DNA of 46,690 bases from Acetatifactor sp. (GTDB lineage Bacteria > Bacillota > Clostridia > Lachnospirales > Lachnospiraceae). Positions 1 through 9,000 of this stretch are shown one piece after another. The notes beneath the pieces are model-generated. The model was not told the DNA's origin and ran no database searches. It was given only the letters and a program-made list of their open reading frames with translations. The stretch spans positions 1 to 46,690 of the forward strand of contig JAFLRO010000011.1 in NCBI GenBank assembly GCA_022511425.1, in the 5' to 3' direction. How positions within the stretch are numbered: position 1 is the stretch's first letter; each line of letters begins with the position of its first letter. Position numbers and translations under genes: made by a program.

Positions 1-1
1 C

Positions 2-181
2 AAGGAAGCTTTTGTCATGTATTCGAATCATTACCGTCCATGGGAAGTAAAATTTACACTGGAAAAGATGATTGGTCAGAATGTTTCCATAGAGAAAATC
101 TTCTTAACTTATTTAAAAGAGAATGAAGGATATACCGATTGTCTCAGAAGGTATTCAGAAGAAGGGCATTGTGGTGGGTGA
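2..181 (+). CDS. 3' end of an unidentified gene (truncated by window edge)
   Basis: The second forward frame is open from the window edge to a TGA at 179-181, giving 59 residues with ordinary composition (aromatics, charged residues, motif YLKENEGYTDCLRRY near the end). No start lies in the window, so this would be the C-terminus of a gene entering from the left. I do not recognise the family. It could also be chance, since the reading length is short; the independent promoter at 258-286 is consistent with a gene ending just before it. Confidence 0.35.
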   Translation, partial: KEAFVMYSNHYRPWEVKFTLEKMIGQNVSIEKIFLTYLKENEGYTDCLRRYSEEGHCGG

Positions 182-210
182 GAGAATTGGTTTTGTAGAT
201 TAAGTTCTGG

Positions 211-252
211 AAAAACACATAGAGATTTTATTTGAAAAAACACATAGAGATT
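211..252. repeat. 17-bp direct repeat upstream of the leuS promoter
   Basis: The sequence AAAAACACATAGAGATT occurs at 211-227 and again at 236-252, 25 bp apart, ending 5 bp before the -35 box of the leuS leader promoter. It may be a local duplication or a tandem protein-binding site; the sequence alone does not decide. Confidence 0.7.
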
Positions 253-257
253 CACCC

Positions 258-286
258 TTGACAGAACATAATAAAATGTATAAAAT
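258..286 (+). promoter_or_regulatory. sigma-A promoter of the leuS T-box leader
   Basis: A perfect -35 TTGACA (258-263), a 17-nt spacer and a -10 TAAAAT (281-286) predict a start near 293, just before the T-box leader. Confidence 0.85.
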
Positions 287-292
287 AAACTA

Positions 293-584
293 AGTTTATC
301 ATACAAAGAAAAACAAAGATGGAGAAGAGTAATAGCTCCAAGCTTTCAGAGAACTGCCGGATGGTGTGAGGCAGTAGTGTAAGGCTATGAACTGGCTCCT
401 GAGTTCCTGAGGTGAAAAACGTGAAAAGTATTTCTAAGATGTTGAGTAGCCGCTGGCGGTCAGCTTCCGTTATAGAGCGTAAAGTGCACAGCTTGGGCAG
501 TGAGTCTGTCCGGTTGTGAATTAGAGTGGTACCACGGAAAACAAGCCCTTTCGTCTCTAAGTGACGAGAGGGCTTATCTTTTTT
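293..584 (+). ncRNA. T-box riboswitch (leucine), leuS leader
   Basis: The leader of the leucyl-tRNA synthetase gene shows the class hallmarks: a Stem I region at about 310-415 with conserved AGAGA-, GGTGTGAG- and GAACTG-like segments, the 14-nt T-box motif AGAGTGGTACCACG at 523-536, and a terminator hairpin directly after it (543-584). T-boxes bind uncharged tRNA through a specifier codon and the NCCA tail, favouring an antiterminator and so read-through. A plausible leucine specifier is CTC at 396-398 in the GGCTCCTGAG segment; CTG at 392-394 is an alternative. Expected effect: leuS expression rises when leucyl-tRNA is poorly charged. Confidence 0.92.
543..584 (+). terminator. T-box attenuator terminator
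   Basis: A 13-bp stem (543-555 with 563-575, one G-U pair) closed by an 8-nt loop is followed by ATCTTTTTT. Its left arm follows the T-box sequence directly, so the antiterminator and the terminator can be mutually exclusive. Confidence 0.9.
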
Positions 585-733
585 ACGCGGGCAATTAGCC
601 GAGCGTGAGCGCTTGTTCAGCAACGGCCGATAGGGAGTGTAGACCTACCGCAACAGCAAGCGACTAAGTTCCTGTGCGGACGCGCCGCAGCGCAGGAGTG
701 GAAGAAGACGGTGCAGAAGAGAGGAGAGAAATC
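585..733 (+). other. structured leader between T-box terminator and leuS start
   Basis: About 150 nt separate the attenuator from the leuS ATG, unusually long for a T-box gene. It is GC-rich and has several potential hairpins: AGCG/CGCT at 605-616, GCTTG/CAAGC at about 611-662, and TCCTGTGCGG (670-679) paired with 685-697 with a 3-nt bulge. No convincing ORF lies in it; the frame open from 674 into leuS lacks a ribosome binding site. Function unknown. Confidence 0.5.
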
Positions 734-3145
734 ATGGCAGTACCTTACAACCACCATGAGGTGGAACAGAAATGGCAGACTATCTGGGATGATGAAAAGG
801 CCTTCCAGACATCGAACGACTATTCAAAACCTAAGTATTACGCATTGGTGGAATTCCCTTATCCGTCGGGCCAGGGCCTTCATGTAGGCCATCCCAGACC
901 TTATACCGCGCTGGACATCGTGGCCAGAAAACGCAGAATGCAGGGCTATAATGTGCTGTATCCCATGGGCTGGGATGCATTCGGTCTGCCCACGGAGAAC
1001 TATGCCATCAAGAATCATATCCATCCCAGGATTGTCACAAAGAACAATGTGGAGCGCTTTAAGGGGCAGCTCCATGCCCTGGGCTATTCCTTTGACTGGG
1101 AGAGGGAGGTCAACACCACCGATCCCCAGTACTACAAGTGGACCCAGTGGATTTTCTTAAAGCTGTTCAAGGCGGGGCTTGCTTATAAGTCCGAGATGCC
1201 CATCAACTGGTGTACCTCCTGTAAGGTCGGCCTGGCCAACGAGGAGGTGGTGAACGGCGTCTGTGAACGTTGCGGTTCCGAGGTTGTCCGCAGGGTGAAG
1301 AGCCAGTGGATGTTAAAGATTACCGAGTACGCCGACAAGCTGATTGAAGGCTTGGACACTGTGGATTACATCGAGCGGGTCAAGGTATCCCAGAAAAACT
1401 GGATCGGTAAATCCCAGGGTGCAGAGGTGGATTTTGCCATTACGGGCAAGGAGGAGAAGCTGCGTATTTACACAACACGGCCGGATACCTTATTCGGTGC
1501 CACTTACATGGTGGTATCTCCGGAGCATCCTCTGATCGACAAATATAAGGATGAGATCAAGAATTACGATGCGCTTGTGGAATATAGAGAGCAGGCTGCC
1601 AAAAAGTCAGATTTTGAGCGCACTGAGCTGGCCAAAGACAAGACCGGCGTGCAGATTGACGGTCTGACCGCAACCAATCCGGTGAACGGCAAGGAGATTC
1701 CCATCTGGATTTCAGACTATGTATTGATGACTTATGGTACCGGCGCCATAATGGCAGTGCCTGCCCATGACGAAAGAGACTGGGAGTTTGCCAAGAAATT
1801 TAATTTACCCATCATAGAAGTGGTAGCTGGCAGCTCTGTCAGCGTTCAGGATCAGGTATATACTGACGTTGCCACAGGAACCCTTGTAAACTCTGAGTTC
1901 CTTGACGGTCTCTCCGTAGCGGACGCAAAGAAACGTATTATCGAATTTCTTGAGGAGAAGGGCATCGGCCACAGCAAGACCAATTTCAAACTGCGCGACT
2001 GGGTATTTTCCAGACAGCGCTACTGGGGTGAGCCCATTCCCATTGTAAAATGCGACAAGTGCGGTTTCGTTCCCCTGGACGAGAGCGAACTGCCTCTTAT
2101 GCTTCCTGAGGTGGAGAGCTATGAGCCCACCGACAACGGCGAATCCCCTTTGGCGGCAATGGAAGAGTGGGTAAACACCACCTGCCCCTGCTGCGGAGGC
2201 TCGGCAAAGAGGGAGACAGACACCATGCCCCAGTGGGCAGGTTCCTCCTGGTACTTCCTTCGTTACACTGACCCTCAAAACACCGAAGCACTCGCCAGCA
2301 AAGAGGCGCTGGACTACTGGATGCCCGTTGACTGGTATAACGGCGGCATGGAGCACACCACACTGCACCTGCTGTACTCCAGATTCTGGCATAGATTCCT
2401 CTATGATCAGGGTCATGTACCTTGCCCGGAGCCTTACCAGAAACGCACCAGCCACGGCATGATCTTGGGCTCCAACGGAGAAAAGATGTCCAAATCCAGA
2501 GGAAACGTAGTAAATCCCGACGACATCGTCCGTGACTACGGCGCAGACACCCTGCGCACCTACGAGATGTTCATCGGCGCCTTCGACTTAAGCGCTGCCT
2601 GGAGCGAGGACGGCGTAAAAGGCTGCCGCCGCTTCCTGGAGAGAGTCTGGAAACTGCAGGATATCCTGACAGAAGGCGACAACTACAGCCCCGACCTGGA
2701 GACCAGAATGCACCAGACCATCAAAAAAGTATCCGGTGATTTCGAGAGCCTGAAATACAACACCGCCATCGCAGCCATGATGTCCCTGATCAACGATTTC
2801 TACAAAAAGAACGCTGTGACAAAGGGAGAATACAAGACCCTCCTCACCCTGCTCAACCCCGTAGCTCCTCACATCACCGAGGAACTCTGGCAGAACGCAG
2901 GCTTTGATGGCAGACTCTACCAAGCAAAATGGCCTGAGTACGACGAAGCCAAGACCGTGGAAAGCACCGTAGAAATCGGCGTCCAGATCAACGGCAAAAT
3001 GCGCGCCACCATCACAGTACCCAAGGACGAAGACAAAGACAAAGTAATCGCCGCCGCCAAAGAAGCCCTGGGCGACAAACTAACCGGCACCATAATAAAA
3101 GAAATCTACGTCCCCGGCAGATTAGTAAACATTGTGGCAAAATAA
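734..3145 (+). CDS. leuS: leucyl-tRNA synthetase
   Basis: This cytosolic class I synthetase charges tRNA-Leu with leucine using ATP. The 803-residue length is typical of bacterial LeuRS. The HIGH-type motif HVGH is at residues 50-53 and KMSKS at 584-588. Between them lie zinc-binding-like Cys pairs (CTSC...CERC), the CP1 editing region with TTRPDTLFG, and the catalytic segment [10 protein letters not shown]-terminal tRNA-binding domain follows. The reading frame is open back to 674, but ATG 734 is chosen because GGAGAG lies 6-12 nt upstream and the protein then begins [14 protein letters not shown], as homologues do. It is controlled by the upstream T-box. The last third (from about 2050) has strikingly C-ending codons compared with the first half. 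Confidence 0.98.
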   Translation: MAVPYNHHEVEQKWQTIWDDEKAFQTSNDYSKPKYYALVEFPYPSGQGLHVGHPRPYTALDIVARKRRMQGYNVLYPMGWDAFGLPTENYAIKNHIHPRIVTKNNVERFKGQLHALGYSFDWEREVNTTDPQYYKWTQWIFLKLFKAGLAYKSEMPINWCTSCKVGLANEEVVNGVCERCGSEVVRRVKSQWMLKITEYADKLIEGLDTVDYIERVKVSQKNWIGKSQGAEVDFAITGKEEKLRIYTTRPDTLFGATYMVVSPEHPLIDKYKDEIKNYDALVEYREQAAKKSDFERTELAKDKTGVQIDGLTATNPVNGKEIPIWISDYVLMTYGTGAIMAVPAHDERDWEFAKKFNLPIIEVVAGSSVSVQDQVYTDVATGTLVNSEFLDGLSVADAKKRIIEFLEEKGIGHSKTNFKLRDWVFSRQRYWGEPIPIVKCDKCGFVPLDESELPLMLPEVESYEPTDNGESPLAAMEEWVNTTCPCCGGSAKRETDTMPQWAGSSWYFLRYTDPQNTEALASKEALDYWMPVDWYNGGMEHTTLHLLYSRFWHRFLYDQGHVPCPEPYQKRTSHGMILGSNGEKMSKSRGNVVNPDDIVRDYGADTLRTYEMFIGAFDLSAAWSEDGVKGCRRFLERVWKLQDILTEGDNYSPDLETRMHQTIKKVSGDFESLKYNTAIAAMMSLINDFYKKNAVTKGEYKTLLTLLNPVAPHITEELWQNAGFDGRLYQAKWPEYDEAKTVESTVEIGVQINGKMRATITVPKDEDKDKVIAAAKEALGDKLTGTIIKEIYVPGRLVNIVAK

Positions 3146-3210
3146 AAACAACAGTTATTTTATTGTAATATTTTGTGAGATATTTTAATAAGCTTCAGCA
3201 GAGCTTAGCA

Positions 3211-3401
3211 AAGTAACAGGCCCTGGGTGGCGGGTGTGCCCTATGCAAACAATCAAAAGGCGCTCTTAGCAGAGCTGAAATCCACTGCTTACGTAGACTT
3301 AGGCGTGATGTCCTTCCACGCCTTAGTCGAAGTTAGCAGTTAGTTCAGCGGAGCGTTGCCTTGTTTGCATAGGGCGCACCCGCCGCCCGGGGCCGTCACT
3401 T
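3211..3401. other. 191-nt rod-like inverted repeat / putative structured RNA
   Basis: Arms 3211-3252 and 3361-3401 are inverted copies of about 41 nt that differ by one indel and four substitutions, all giving G-U or similar pairs in RNA on the + strand. Further nested complementarity continues inward: ACTGCTTA/TTAGCAGT and GACTTAGGCGTG/CACGCCTTAGTC around a short central loop near 3312. The whole element can therefore fold into one long bulged hairpin. No ORF and no U-tract follow it, so it is not a classic terminator. It lies between the convergent leuS and minus-strand gene at 3426. It could be a palindromic mobile repeat (MITE-like) or a structured ncRNA. Confidence 0.75.
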
Positions 3402-3425
3402 GAGGAATACTATTCAGCAGTAAAC

Positions 3426-3713
3426 TTATTTCCCCACACCCTTCGTCTTCTCCAAAATATTATCAATCTGCCTCAACTCCTCCTCGCTACTGTACTTCCT
3501 GATTGCTGCAATCGCCGCCGCCATTTCCTGCGGCGAAAAACTCAAATTCTCCTGCCTCGCCCTATTCATCATAGGCATAAGAGACATCATCAACTCCCTC
3601 TGACTCTTTCCCTGACTTTCCGCAAAAATCTCCCCCAGAAAATCCAGCTTCTTCTCCGGAATATCCTTTACCAACGGATCCGACATCCACGTCGGTCTGC
3701 TATTGTTGTCCAT
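3426..3713 (-). CDS. hypothetical protein (95 aa)
   Basis: A small soluble, mostly helical protein with no signal peptide or membrane segment. It has a mid-region SLMPMMNRARQENLSFS and a Lys-rich C-terminus ending KTKGVGK. I do not recognise a domain. The start is supported by AGGAGG about 6 nt upstream on the minus strand. It lies 40 bp downstream of the 200-aa gene at 3754-4356, so the two probably form an operon. Shared Met-rich MM motifs (MSLMPMM here, MMAMMDMMK in the partner) suggest that the pair works together; this is inference only. Confidence 0.75.
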   Translation of the reverse strand: MDNNSRPTWMSDPLVKDIPEKKLDFLGEIFAESQGKSQRELMMSLMPMMNRARQENLSFSPQEMAAAIAAIRKYSSEEELRQIDNILEKTKGVGK

Positions 3714-3753
3714 AGAAACCTCCTTTTATACTTCCCCTAACCCTTCCCAATCC

Positions 3754-4356
3754 TCACTCTTTGTCTGATTTCTCATTACTGTCAGTTTGAGCCCCCTGAA
3801 TCATCTGCATCATCTGAAAGATCGCCGTAGGATCCATTCCGCCCATTCCGGAAACAAAGTCGCTCATACCTGCCATCCCTGCCATATCGCCCATTCCGGC
3901 CATACCGGAAAACAGATCGCCGAAACCTCCTTCCCCGCCCATTCCTTCGGGGAAGAGTTCCTTCATCATATCCATCATAGCCATCATTTCCCGCATCCGG
4001 CTAAAGCTTGTCAGAAGATTTTTCACACTTTGAATTTGAGCTCTTTCCCTTGGATTGCTAAAGGGCAGCAATTCATCCAAAAGCTCCAACACGCCCTCCT
4101 GATTACTTTCCAGAAGACTGCCATCCAGCAGGGAGTTTAATGACAGGACAGTCCTGCGTCCTTCAAAGATAGGACGGTACGACGACTGCCTTGCCAACTG
4201 TATGGCATACTGTAGCTCTGAAAACTTAATGTAGACGGCAAGTCCACCCTGCTGCTCGGGGGGAAGATAGGAGAGGAATACCTTCATCATTTGAATGTGG
4301 TTGTTGGTCAACCGCCTGTCAAATGCGGCAATCGTTTCCTTTCCTTTCTCATCCAT
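3754..4356 (-). CDS. hypothetical Met/Gly-rich protein (200 aa)
   Basis: The N-terminal 120 residues look like a folded helical domain (NNHIQMMKVFLSYLPPEQQ...). The C-terminal 80 residues are very rich in Met and Gly, with repeated GMAGM/GMSD/GMGGM units and a final acidic tail. There is no signal peptide or transmembrane helix. It is the first gene of a two-gene minus-strand unit with 3426-3713. A GGAAAGG sequence sits about 12 nt before the ATG. A possible sporulation-sigma -10 (CATACTAT, plus-strand 4404-4411) lies about 50 bp upstream. Family not recognised. Confidence 0.78.
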   Translation of the reverse strand: MDEKGKETIAAFDRRLTNNHIQMMKVFLSYLPPEQQGGLAVYIKFSELQYAIQLARQSSYRPIFEGRRTVLSLNSLLDGSLLESNQEGVLELLDELLPFSNPRERAQIQSVKNLLTSFSRMREMMAMMDMMKELFPEGMGGEGGFGDLFSGMAGMGDMAGMAGMSDFVSGMGGMDPTAIFQMMQMIQGAQTDSNEKSDKE

Positions 4357-4403
4357 AGCGAAACCAAACCTTTCCTGCCGGGCGTTTGCGGCTCAACTAC
4401 TTT

Positions 4404-4411
4404 ATAGTATG
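4404..4411 (-). promoter_or_regulatory. possible sigma-E-like -10 element
   Basis: On the minus strand CATACTAT matches the sigma-E -10 consensus CATACAAT at 6-7 of 8 positions. An ATA-containing -35-like segment lies about 14 nt further upstream. No sigma-A -35 is present at the right spacing. The predicted start is near 4396, 40 nt before the ATG at 4356. Confidence 0.3.
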
Positions 4412-4445
4412 ATTTATATCGCGCACTTATGTGTATATCAAGATA

Positions 4446-4465
4446 CAGGCTCCCGAGGGAGCCTG
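4446..4465 (-). terminator. possible terminator hairpin after the small coat-like gene
   Basis: A near-perfect inverted repeat, CAGGCTCCC with GGGAGCCTG and a minimal loop, lies 29 bp beyond the stop of the minus-strand gene ending at 4494. The downstream U-tract on that strand is weak, so termination efficiency is uncertain. Confidence 0.45.
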
Positions 4466-4493
4466 TGCCTTTTAAGTGGTGCAGTTCTTAGCT

Positions 4494-4757
4494 TTAGCAG
4501 CTGCGGCCGTTGTTGCCACCGCAAACGCTGGAGAGCAGCAGGATGATCACAATCCAGTCACAGCAGCTTCCGCCGTTGTTGAACAGGCTAAAGCCATTGC
4601 CGCAGCCGTTGCCGCTGCGTCCGAAGCCATTGCCATTCAGGAAGTACAGCAGAATGAGGATCCAGATCCAGCTGGAGCATCCTCCGTTGTTGCTGGCAGT
4701 GTTGATACCGTTGTAGGAATCATTGCAACCGCAGTTGCTAGCAGTTAAATCGCTCAT
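4494..4757 (-). CDS. small Asn/Gly/Cys-rich membrane protein, possibly spore-associated
   Basis: An 87-residue protein with two short hydrophobic segments (SSWIWILILLYFL and CDWIVIILLLSSVC) separated by an Asn/Gly/Cys-rich linker and ending with another Gly-Cys-rich stretch. Such small GN/C-rich proteins are common in endospore coats of clostridia, but I assign no family. An ATG exists 15 nt further upstream (4772), but it overlaps the GGAGG at 4766-4770. ATG 4757, 8 nt after that GGAGG, is therefore chosen. A mother-cell-sigma-like promoter lies at 4787-4814. The opposite-strand Ala-rich frame has no ribosome binding site. Confidence 0.7.
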   Translation of the reverse strand: MSDLTASNCGCNDSYNGINTASNNGGCSSWIWILILLYFLNGNGFGRSGNGCGNGFSLFNNGGSCCDWIVIILLLSSVCGGNNGRSC

Positions 4758-4786
4758 TGTTAAAGCCTCCATAGGTTTTTATGGTT

Positions 4787-4814
4787 TATTGTATGCACCC
4801 GGGCTTGTCAATGT
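4787..4814 (-). promoter_or_regulatory. candidate sigma-K/sigma-E promoter of the small coat-like gene
   Basis: On the minus strand CATACAATA (plus-strand 4787-4795) fits the sigma-K -10 CATAnnnTA exactly and the sigma-E -10 CATACAAT exactly. AC occurs 17 nt upstream (4813-4814) as expected for sigma-K. The predicted start near 4779 leaves a compact leader carrying only the GGAGG and spacing before ATG 4757. Confidence 0.5.
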
Positions 4815-4877
4815 TTCTTACCATGTTCTGCAATTCTGAAAAGATGTCATTTTATGCAGTCCAAATCCATAAAGTCC

Positions 4878-4906
4878 TTGAAGAAAAGCAGAGTTTGTGG
4901 TAGTAT
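4878..4906 (+). promoter_or_regulatory. candidate promoter of the sortase operon
   Basis: TTGAAG (4878-4883), a 17-nt spacer and TAGTAT (4901-4906) form a moderate sigma-A match. It lies about 60 nt upstream of the sortase ATG at 4969 and is the best candidate in the gap between the divergent genes. Confidence 0.45.
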
Positions 4907-4968
4907 GACTGTGGAGAAGTGAGAGCAGAATTGTCGCATCAGGGGGAGCGGCTGATAAGGGACGGATT

Positions 4969-6054
4969 ATGACGCAGACGGACTACAAAGTGGAGGGCAG
5001 GCAGTTTCGTACTAAGAGTGATTATGCCAGAGCTCTGCACGACAAGCAGATCATGGACCGGCTCCGGAAGGAGACCGACCTGCAGGACAGACAGCAGCTG
5101 GAAAAGCTGAAGCGTGATCTCCAGAGCGGGAAATATAAATTCTTCACTCTTCTGGAACAGGACTTTATGGACGAGGTTGAGGAATACATACTGGATGCTT
5201 CCGGAAAAAGCAAAAAGAAGATGGATGCCTATGTGCAGCAGGAGCTGAAACGGCAGGAGAAGCGCAGAAAATTCACCATTGCGGCATGCAGCCTGGTTGC
5301 AGCCGTTTGTATCGGATATCTGGGAATTTATTCCTATTTTGGAAAGAAAAGTGATGACACCTACGACAACCTCAGCCAGATGATGGAAAATCAACAGTCA
5401 TTCACCGGCACGCCGGCTACGCCGGTACCCACCGCTCAGTACACCCTGGACGAACCGCAGGCACCAAAAGAGGTACTGGAAAAATATAAAAATTTATTAA
5501 ATAATTATGAAGCACTTATCGGATGGGTCAAAATTGACGATACAAATATAGATTACCCCGTAATGCAAACTGCTGACAATGAATACTATCTGACACATAA
5601 TATTGATCAGCAGTACGACAGGAACGGGTCTATCTTTATGGATAAGGATTGTGATGTGCTCAAGCCCAGCATGAACCTGATCCTGTACGGGCATCACATG
5701 CGAAGCGGCAGGATGTTCGCGGGACTGGAGAAATATGAGAAGAAATCCTACTGGGAGAAGCACCCCTACATACAGTTTGACACCATATACGAGGAAGCCC
5801 AGTGGGAGATTATGTACGTCTTTCGTTCTAAGGTGTACAGCCAGGAGGAAATCGTATTCAAATACTATCAGTTCATAGATGCCAACGGTGAGCAGGAGTT
5901 TATATCCAACATGCAGGAGATGGCAGCGTTATCTCTCTATGACACGGGAGTGACGGCGGAGTATGGCGATCAGCTGCTGACCCTGTCCACCTGTGATTAC
6001 GAGGAAAATAACGGTCGTTTTGTAATAGTGGCGAAAAAAGTCGCAAAGGAGTAG
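4969..6054 (+). CDS. srtB: class B sortase
   Basis: This membrane-anchored cysteine transpeptidase cleaves a sorting signal in surface proteins and joins them to the cell wall. An N-terminal cytosolic region of about 100 residues, highly charged, precedes one transmembrane helix (about 104-124) and the extracellular sortase domain (about 170-361). Catalytic residues are visible: His242 in LYGHHM, Cys342 in TLSTC and Arg350 in NGRFVIVAKK. The TLSTC form and the C-terminal layout fit class B. The long cytosolic N-terminal region is more than the usual short anchor. AAGGGA precedes the ATG. The next gene, 4 bp on, encodes a protein with a PKTG sorting signal, which is its probable substrate. Confidence 0.93.
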   Translation: MTQTDYKVEGRQFRTKSDYARALHDKQIMDRLRKETDLQDRQQLEKLKRDLQSGKYKFFTLLEQDFMDEVEEYILDASGKSKKKMDAYVQQELKRQEKRRKFTIAACSLVAAVCIGYLGIYSYFGKKSDDTYDNLSQMMENQQSFTGTPATPVPTAQYTLDEPQAPKEVLEKYKNLLNNYEALIGWVKIDDTNIDYPVMQTADNEYYLTHNIDQQYDRNGSIFMDKDCDVLKPSMNLILYGHHMRSGRMFAGLEKYEKKSYWEKHPYIQFDTIYEEAQWEIMYVFRSKVYSQEEIVFKYYQFIDANGEQEFISNMQEMAALSLYDTGVTAEYGDQLLTLSTCDYEENNGRFVIVAKKVAKE

Positions 6055-6058
6055 AAAG

Positions 6059-9000
6059 ATGGCAGGCAAGGAGATTAAGAAGGGAGCTCAAATGGAAGCT
6101 CAGAAGGAGACCCCAAAGAAGGGAAGAAGGTTAAAACGGTCCGTGCGCAAGACACTGGGAGCGATCACGCTTGCAGCTGCTATTGCGGTGGCGGCAGTTC
6201 CGACAGAAAATCTGAGGGCGGATGAACCGGGGGCTGGGAGAGCAGTGACAAGGACGGCAGATAGTTATACGCCCTCTAGTAAGGGAATTATCCCTCAGTT
6301 TACTAAGAGCGATAATATTTATATGAGCGGTACCGGTAAATTCCTGTTTGCATTTTCACAAAATGGTACAAACGCTTCTCCTAACGCGGTGATTCTGGGG
6401 TATGATTCCAGTGCGCTCGGCGATGGCGGTGAGCTGGAAATCCCTGCACAAGTGGAACCTTATATTAAGTTTACCAATACCCTCGGCGGAGCTGAGACCG
6501 GATATGTTGTGGTAGGCAACATGGAGAATTTCCTTTATTATAGAACAACTAAGCAAGTGCCGGACACGGAGCCCGATGGAACTGAAAAGAAAGATGCAAG
6601 TGGGAATACGATATATAAGACGGTGACGGATCAATATCTTCCCTGCCTTGCCAGCACAAAAAATGTATGGGGAAGCATTCCCGCGAATCAGTTGTACTAT
6701 GATAAAACGCAAGTCAAAGCAATACCTGGACAGGGAAGGATGGATCTTACAGACGATGATGTGGAGCAGGCTACAGGTGCGGATTATCAGCCAACCATCG
6801 CCGATGTCGTGTATATCGGCAATCAGTACTTGACTCAAGAAATAGATTCTGAGGGTAAAGGTACCGGTATTTGGCATATTGATGATTATGTGACTGCTGA
6901 TAACCCTGAGAAGGGAATCTTTGCAACTAATTCTAATATCCAAAAGCTTGTGATTAGCAGTGATAAGGTACAGGGCATAGGAGAATATGCTTTTTATAAT
7001 TGCAGTTCTCTGAAAAGCATTGAATTGAAAGATGGTTTGCGAATCATTGCAGAAGGTGCTTTTTATGGTTGCTACAATATGAATTCAATCTCCATTCCAG
7101 TCAATAGTAACTTGACGGCCATCGGAGCAAAGGCGTTTTATTATTGCGAAAAATTGAGTTCCTTTACCTTACCTGTTGGTGTTGTGACAATAGGTGATTC
7201 CGCTTTTGAAAATTGTATTTCATTGACAACAGTAGATTTGCTCAGTGATGGTCAGTTTAACGGACTCCAAAATCTGGGACGTGATGTATTTAAGGGGTGC
7301 CGTTCATTACAGAACATTACATTCCCGAATAAGGTCACGGGAACCATATGGCTTTCCGCTTTTCAGGGATGCGACCAGCTGCATTGGATATCTACCAGGA
7401 GTGATACCATTACATTTAAAGGGGAGGATGATGTTTTCTCCTATGATGATTTCAAGAAAATGCTGGCTGAGGGTACCACAGTAGACGGTACATTCTATTT
7501 TGAGGGTTTTACGGATTCGACACTGAATCAGATGACGAAAGAAAATTGTTTTGCTTTTAGTCATATAGGCTATGATGAAAGTGGCGCAGTGGTGAAGAAG
7601 GATCGCTATGAACTTACGGTTCAGGAGGAAGAGGGTCAAGGTGCAGCCGGCAGAGCTACTTATGAAGTAAATTCCAGCAATCAGCTGACTCGTTATGAAG
7701 CGGGCAGCGCTGTGGATTCCGTTACAATACCCAATCATATTGGTCCTAATACAATTGCAACAATTAATGAGGGCGTTTTCAGTGACAACTGTTATATTAT
7801 AAAAGTAGAAATTCCTGAGAATGTCAAGGTGATTTCTGCAAATGCGTTCCGTGGCTGCCATAATCTGGAGAATGTAATCTTTGCTTCAGGGGATGTGCAG
7901 ATCGGTGCAAATGCTTTTGCGACTCAGGAAACTAAGATTCATAGTAAAGGTGTAAGCTGTCGAGTTGAGAACGATTCTGATGGGAGCCCTAAGGTCAAGC
8001 TGAAGTTCATAGGCCCTGTTTCCTATAATTCAGGTCCGTTCAAATATGCCATGAGTACGAGTGGGAAGTACAATACAGACACCCAGACGATATCTTATAT
8101 TACTTATCTTACCGGATGGCCTCAAAACATGGAAATCCGGTTTAATCCTGATGCCGTCAATCCCGAAACCGGGGAAAAGGGTATGAGTGAACTGGTTGAT
8201 TTCCCGTCTCTCGATGAACTTGCAGTGGGACTGAAATATACTTCAAAGAATTATATATATATTTCTGAGGTGCAGGAAAGTTTAGCCAAAAGTGCTATAA
8301 AGAAGTACAGAGGCGAAGACAAAAACCCAATTTTGCAAGGTGAGCAGGCTATTCTTGATGCTGCATTAAATATTGAGATCCCGGAGGGGGTTGAATCTGT
8401 TAGGGCAGGGCTGTTCAAGGAGAAGGAAAAGGTTGATCTTAATACCAAAAAGACAGTCAAAGCATACAGCTTGAAGGCTGTCACTTGCAAGGCAGAATCT
8501 TCTGTTTCGGGCAGTGATGCAAATGCAGTTCTTACAGGAACTTTTGTGGGATGTGAACAATTGACCAAAATTGAACTACTAGGTGGAGTTGTGGCGGTAG
8601 ACAAATATGCCTTCAAGGATTGCACTGCCCTGACCGATATGACACTGCCGGCGACTGTTAAGACTATGGGAATAAGGCCTTTTGCGGGTTGCAGAAAACT
8701 GTCTAACATTAATTTCCTCGGAGGTTCTTTTACATGTAAAGACAGTATTATCTTTGAGTTGGCAGATGATGGGAAAATAGTGGTTGAGTGTCTTGAGGGC
8801 AGGGTCTATCCGAGTGTTGCTGCAGAGGAGCTGGCGGGTGTATCTGCTCTTTATGAGGAAGCTTTCATGATGGGCGCATCAGAGGTGAGCAAGGTGGATC
8901 TGAGCCAGTCCAATGTGAAAGTCATTCCAATAAAGGCATTTATGGATAATGCTGAGCTGCGTGAAATAGTGCTTCCCACAATTGCGTCCGGATTTATCAT

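Noticed and set aside
674-733. N-terminal extension of LeuRS from 674
   Set aside because: It has no ribosome binding site, is Arg/Glu-rich and unlike LeuRS, and ATG 734 has a good GGAGAG and the family N-terminus.
1805-2455. Long minus-strand frame inside leuS
   Set aside because: LeuRS coding on the plus strand is certain; the antisense frame has no recognisable domain or start signals.
4476-4748. Ala/Val-rich plus-strand frame opposite the small coat-like gene
   Set aside because: It is the complement of a Gly/Asn/Cys-rich coding sequence, has no ribosome binding site, and the minus-strand gene has GGAGG and a promoter.
4969-6054. Class A, D or E sortase
   Set aside because: The TLSTC motif, position of the catalytic Arg and substrate motif PKTG fit class B better.
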